DNA from: Acanthacorydalis orientalis
Taxonomy: Eukaryota > Arthropoda > Insecta > Megaloptera > Corydalidae
Assembly: GCA_034766995.1 (NCBI GenBank)
Contig: CM068317.1
Span: forward strand, 9,214,501 to 9,278,500
DNA length: 64,000 bases
Direction of reading: 5' to 3'
Below the pieces are notes generated by a model that did no database searches, was not told the DNA's origin, and worked only from the letters and a program-made list of their open reading frames with translations. Every line of letters begins with the position of its first letter. Within the stretch, counting starts at the first letter, position 1. A program made the translations under genes and the position numbers. Shown here in pieces: positions 59,482 through 64,000 of this stretch.

Positions 59482-60741
59482 TTATGTATACAAATTAATT
59501 TGGCGCATTCTTTTTATAAAAAAATGGATGTTTATTTACAAAAAAACGGAATACATTTCAATCCTCAAAATATCCCCGATTATTTTGTATAACTTTGCTT
59601 CATCTGTTGGGTAACTAACGGATCCCTTGTTGAAAAAAAGATGGCAGATATGAAGCGATGAATTTGTCTATGTATTTTCGAACCTCTTCCACTGTTATAA
59701 AGTGGATAACACCCAGATGATGCTAAAGCGACTGGAATAAGTGATAATCTGACGGAGTCAGGCCAGGAGAATATGTCGTATGAAGAAGAATTTCTCAACC
59801 AATTAACAAATAATGTCTTTGTTTTCTTTCTGGACATGCAGCAGATCGTTGTCTTATAGCAAAATGGCTAGTAAATGACAGTAAATTATATTTTCTTCTT
59901 CAATTCGTCACTGAAGTTGTTAATCTGTTGTTGGTAACGCTCTGAATTTACAGTCTGACTAGGTTTAAATATCTCATAATATATCACAACCTTAATGCTC
60001 CATCAAACATACAATAACACTTTTTTGTACAAATATTTGGTTTCAGAGTCGATATCTGCGGTTTTTCGAGCGTGATCCATGATTTTCGGCGCTTAGAATT
60101 GTCATACAGGACCCATTTTTTATCCTTGGATTTGATTGTATCCCAAAAATCCTTCCTTTTGAACCTTGTGAGCGAGGATATAGCTGTTTTCCATCTTCGT
60201 TTCCTATTTTATGGACTGACCTCATGTATAATCCATCGACTTAGCTTTTGAATTTGTTCCAGTTGATGAAGACAATATAAAATTGCTTACTGGGTAACTT
60301 CGAGTTGTTGAGCAAATTCCTATTCAGTCTGAATGGAGTTTTCACTTATAAACTGCCCAAGCTCATCGTATTCAATTTTTTTCCATAACATTGTCGATCG
60401 GAAATATCAAAATCATCTTTCCGAAACCTTTGAAACGATTTTTTGCATGTTTTATTTATGCAACACCTTTCCCCAAAACTGAACAATTTGTTCCTGCGGT
60501 TTTAGAAGAATTTTTGTCAATTGTAATGCGAAAAGTATGCAATGCCTAATAAGTAGCCTTTCAAACGACATTTTTCTCTACTGTTTTGTGAGGTTATATC
60601 AGCTACTTAGTCAAGATATATATTATTTTTAAATATTAAGTTTAGTACTTCAAAATTCAAAAACGACAAGAAAATATATTAATTGAAAACAGTGTTATAA
60701 TTGATTCAATTTAAGAGCACTGAATTAATACGCACGCCTAA
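59482..60741 (-). mobile_element. mariner family M2, copy A (full length, 1260 bp, inactive)
   Basis: Left end TTATGTATACAAATTAATTT and right end, read inward, TTAGGCGTGCGTATTAATTC, are the inverted terminal repeats. The minus strand encodes a decayed mariner transposase. Recognised in order: FISENSIQTE then FAQQLEVTQ (first DNA-binding region, about 60340-60270), IQKLSRWIIHE (about 60240), then SKDKKWVLYDNSKRRKSWIT (first catalytic block, about 60125-60060), NNRLTT..., YSPGLTPSDYHLFQSL (third block, about 59780-59730), EVRKYIDKFIAS and SFFQQGIR near 59620. The second catalytic block (HDN) is badly degraded. Many stops are present. It serves as the reference for copies B and C. Confidence 0.88.
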
Positions 60742-61235
60742 TATAATAAAATAATTTTATTAGTAATAGTTAAATAACTATTTGGCCATAGGATGAAATT
60801 AATAAAAAACATTCTAAATGTCATTTTAATATTTTTTATTTCCCATTCTGTTAAATTTTTAAACATTCACATTTCTTAATGAATAACAATTGATAAAATA
60901 TATTAAACTTTAAGTATAGTAAATTTATTCAAATTACAAAGTTTTATCTGTTTATTTTAGAATTTATTTTTTAAAATGTTCAATTCGAATACCATAAGTT
61001 ATATGAAAAAAATATTTTATTGATCATATATTTTTAACTTTATTTTGCACAAATATATTCTATCATGATTTATTTCGATATTTGACTAAATACGGAAAGC
61101 AAGATAACGAATTATATTTATAGAAAAACGTTTTCTGTATATTTAATATATTTTGTTGATTCTCGAATTTCACATTTTGATTTTTAAGAATTAATAAATA
61201 ATCAATATACCATTGAATCGTTGACGTTTTATAAT

Positions 61236-61238
<3 letters not shown>
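60742..61238. other. AT-rich non-coding
   Basis: Nothing is recognised. Confidence 0.5.

Positions 61239-61281
<43 letters not shown>
61239..61281. repeat. (TA)n array
   Basis: TA run of about 43 bp. Confidence 0.95.
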
Positions 61282-61284
<3 letters not shown>

Positions 61285-61299
61285 ATATGTGATAAAATA

Positions 61300-61700
61300 T
61301 CGTAAAACGTTCAGTGATTGTAAAATAAAATTAATATAAATCCGCCTACGACGTTTCCGAACCTCGTGACTTGGCCAACATCGAAAATCTCTCGATAGAT
61401 GAAAAAACCGTGCGTTGAATGTGAATCGTGTATAGACAATAATATAACGTGACATTTATGTAACCGCATTCTTATTTTGTACAGTACGTGTATTTCTGCC
61501 AATCATCCATCGCAATCTCACGAGCGAATAGCTATTTATGTAAACGAACCAAACGTGTTCATTTTATTGGCAATAGAAGAGGAGATCGTTCACATATCAA
61601 ATTACCCGGATTAGTTTATAAATAACGGCGTTTAATGGATTTTTTATGAACTTCTGGGATCGAAAAACAAACAAAAAATCGATAAAACATGTAACGTTAT
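61300..61700. other. GC-richer, CpG-bearing patch
   Basis: About 61330-61660 is clearly more complex than its flanks. A minus-strand ATG frame from 61455 reads MSRYIIVYTRFTFNARFFHL and SHEVRKRRRRIYINF before entering the TA array; it has a basic cluster but no recognisable domain. Host exon, promoter, or chance. Confidence 0.25.
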
Positions 61701-62834
61701 GGAATCTTTTCCTTTCAAACTGATAATAAAATACTACTTGGTGTGGATTTTAAATTAATGTAAATTTAATATACTCGAATGTGTGTTTTTTTCATATATA
61801 TTTGGTATTAAAAAGAAATAACATACATAAAAATCAAATAGATGATAGATCTTCATTTCTTTAAAAAAAACACACATTCTTATCAATTCGAATAATCTTA
61901 TCTTTTCTTAGAAAAATGTTTCTTTTTATAAATTAAATAACGTCAATCAGTATATTTGATTGAATATTCCATTTTTAATTTCGTAATTACTATAGAATAT
62001 CTTTATTTCTTATTGAATTATTTTTCAAATTTATAATTATTTTTTATAACAAATTTATAAACGTATTAATAAACTAGTCATTCAAAAAATCTTTTTTTAT
62101 ATTAAGACATTATTTGATTTTTTAAATAATTCAATTTTTTATAAGACAATAAAACATTTTTTGCACTTTGAATTGATATTTAATGATACTATTCTTAAGA
62201 AAAACTTATTTTATTATTAAAAATGATAAGTTTTCAAGAAATCAATAAGAACTTGATAGCTAAATTTAATTATTAAAATTTATACTGGGAGTTCCACATT
62301 TTATCATGTTATTGGTTTTATGTATAACTTTTCTATTTTCACTTTTTTGTCATTTCCGTTCAGATTATTGAACAATTCAAATAGTTTTAAAATAAACTTC
62401 ATAATGAACAACAACTGAATTAAATTCTTATTTATCGTCTAGAGTTTGTGTTTTTTACATTCTTTTAAGAGTTGTAATAAATAAAATGGAGTGATGAATT
62501 ATCGAACAACTGTTATATTTGTCAAATATTTTTTTTACTATATAACGTGAAAATATTTTTATTAATGACAAATGCAATAAAATTAAACATAACAATTAGT
62601 TTAATTCATTTTATATAAAATTTATAATTTTATATTTCCTAAAATATTTATGTTTATTTTTGAACAATTTAATATAATTAATTAAAAAAGAATAAGGAAG
62701 GTATATTAAATAAATAAATATTCTTGTATGTAAATGATTTATTTTTATAATCAAACAGTTTCATTCTTTTAAAAAACAGTAAAACTGTGTAATCATATTT
62801 ATTTAATATCTAGATATACAATTTCCTAATTTTA
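61701..62834. other. AT-rich non-coding
   Basis: Nothing is recognised. Confidence 0.5.
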
Positions 62835-63088
62835 TTAGGTTGTAGGTAAATAATTGCGGCTTATTAGCTTCAAGGTCATATAAATTTTTTGTAGGTAACA
62901 ATTTTCTTTATTAATCGAAATAAGCGCCATTCTAATCGACATATTTTTGCCAACTAACTCCTCAAAACACCCTCACGCCTTCAGTTGGTCGTTATGAACT
63001 CAAGATGGACGTCAGCGACCTTTATCATTAAGGCTCTCGTTCACAGTGTGACGTTTTTGGAACCTCCATTTCACAGTACGTTAATTAA
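62835..63088 (-). mobile_element. mariner MITE family M1, copy 9 (truncated, with extra segment)
   Basis: Left end TTAGGTTGTAGGTAAATAAT with TA just outside. CTTCAGTTGGTCGTTATGAA, GACGTCAGCGACCTT and TTTGGAACCTCCATTTCACA match the N-terminal transposase region of other copies. Between the end and these blocks lie about 80 bp (62895-62975, AATAAGCGCCATTCTAATCG) absent from other M1 copies. This may be residual autonomous-element sequence or an insertion. The right end is lost after about 63088. Confidence 0.7.
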
Positions 63089-63801
63089 AGGGATATTCTA
63101 CTTTTTCAGTTCGAAAAAAACAATTTTTTTTTATGTTATGTATAATATATCTGTAAAAGAATTTTTTGAAATTCCCAAATTTGACGAAGCTAGAGAGCTA
63201 TTATCCGTAGTAATATTCTTTGTAAAATTGGGAGCCAAAAATTAAATTTTTTTTTCAAAATCAAATTTTTAATATTTTAACCGTGATATTTCAATTTCTA
63301 GTTGATCAATCAAGCTGAAATTTTGTGTATAGACATCATTTGTATATGACAATCATGCGCTATAGTTTTTACTAAAATTATGTAAAAAAAAATATTTTTC
63401 GCATTTTTCTGCTATTTAAAAACCTGAAAAAATAGCAATAATTTCGATCATTAATTCAAAGTGCCGCCATTTTTGAAATTTTAATTTTTTTTCTTCAGTT
63501 TTCCTCCCAACAATACCAAAACTCCTACTAATTAATAAAAATTTTGATTTTTCTATTTCATATAAGCAAAACTTAATTAATCACGGTTACAATGCAAAAA
63601 TTTTTTTATACATGTGGGTCGATCGACAACTGTAACGCCACCATTGTTAAATATTTTGTTTTAAAAAAATTATAAATATTTTTACAAAGAAAATAAATAC
63701 ATATTTAAAAAGAATAACATAAAAAAATTCATTAGTTCTTTATGAAAAATTGAAAACGAAAAATAATAAGATTAAAAGAGTATTGAATTTGAAATATAGG
63801 C
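63089..63801. other. AT-rich sequence, possibly an unclassified repeat
   Basis: An ATG-less frame at 62985-63245 continues from the M1 fragment without motifs. The stretch 63260-63640 (for example GATCAATCAAGCTGAAATTT followed by TGTGTATAGACATC) has the look of interspersed-repeat DNA, but no second copy is visible in the window. Confidence 0.3.
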
Positions 63802-64000
63802 TGATTCAATTTAGGCTTTCACATGGATGTATTAAAAGGGTGCACAGGGTTTAACAAAAGTCATGTCATTTTTAGTTAGTATTTTAGTTAAATTCAGTAC
63901 TGAAATACAATTGAACTAAAATACTAAATGAGGGATAACGTGTTTTTTTTAGTTTTATGTTTTTCTTTAATAATTTTGTGTGGAAGCCTAATTTGAATCA
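63802..64000. mobile_element. MITE family L, copy 3 (199 bp, ends at window edge)
   Basis: Left end TGATTCAATTTAGGCTTTCA and right end GTGTGGAAGCCTAATTTGAA ending TCA at 64000. Interior in the opposite orientation to copies 1 and 2 (AGGGTGCACAGGGTTTAAC near the left). The right boundary coincides with the end of the window, so flanking bases cannot be checked. Confidence 0.85.

Noticed and set aside
59580..59837. 85-codon minus-strand frame
   Set aside because: It is an out-of-register reading of the M2 mariner C-terminus; the mariner blocks lie in another frame.
60043..60225. 60-codon minus-strand frame
   Set aside because: Shifted reading of the M2 mariner around its first catalytic block.

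Overview
This is a eukaryotic nuclear window with no intact protein-coding gene I can recognise. It is very AT-rich (by eye well over 70 percent A+T), full of (TA)n arrays, and dominated by decayed DNA transposons. An arthropod, probably an insect, fits best. At least four mariner lineages, piggyBac and pogo/Tigger-like remnants are present. A mitochondrial fragment near 52.8 kb reads as cytochrome oxidase III only with TGA as Trp and AGA as Ser, which is the invertebrate mitochondrial code and argues against vertebrates and cnidarians. I cannot name the species.

Layout. 0-2.5 kb: a possible terminal exon near 0.8 kb and a dead mariner (minus strand, 1.5-2.4 kb). 5.4-9.8 kb: three copies of mariner-derived MITE family M1 among (TA)n arrays. 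10.2-11.7 kb: a possible promoter and first exon, a foldback element and a 94-codon ORF inside a repeat that recurs at 50.2-50.6 kb. 14.1 kb: a 200-bp MITE (family L; also at 51.3 and 63.8 kb). 16.6 kb: a dispersed repeat, again at 26.3 kb. 18.5 kb: M1. 21.5-24.4 kb: a mariner (family M2) split by a 1.2-kb nested insert that carries a 105-bp-armed hairpin, followed by a piggyBac derivative. 27.6 kb: foldback family F. 29.4-30.1 kb: a pogo/Tigger derivative. 31.5 kb: a CpG-rich island. 33.0-34.5 kb: two mariner relics. 36.5-37.7 kb: a Tigger relic and a LINE reverse-transcriptase fragment. 38.3 kb: a 108-bp-armed inverted repeat. 40.5-46.7 kb: M1 copies, a small MITE, a candidate exon and a second piggyBac derivative. 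47.2-49.4 kb: a candidate exon, a MITE nested in (TA)n and a near full-length irritans-type mariner. 50-53 kb: foldback, a 79-bp M1 derivative, family L, and an M1 copy with the COX3 NUMT inside it. 56-61 kb: two M2 mariners and two foldbacks. 62.8-64 kb: M1 and a family L copy that ends exactly at the window edge.

These parts do not form a pathway. What links them is the life history of transposons. M1 and the piggyBac and pogo derivatives have lost the catalytic core but keep ends and small protein segments. TA-targeting elements repeatedly sit in or beside (TA)n arrays. Several nested insertions give relative ages. Islands of higher GC, some with good splice-site matches (0.8, 10.3, 28.4, 44.5 and 47.3 kb), are the best candidates for host gene pieces. 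None is identified and confidence in them is low.
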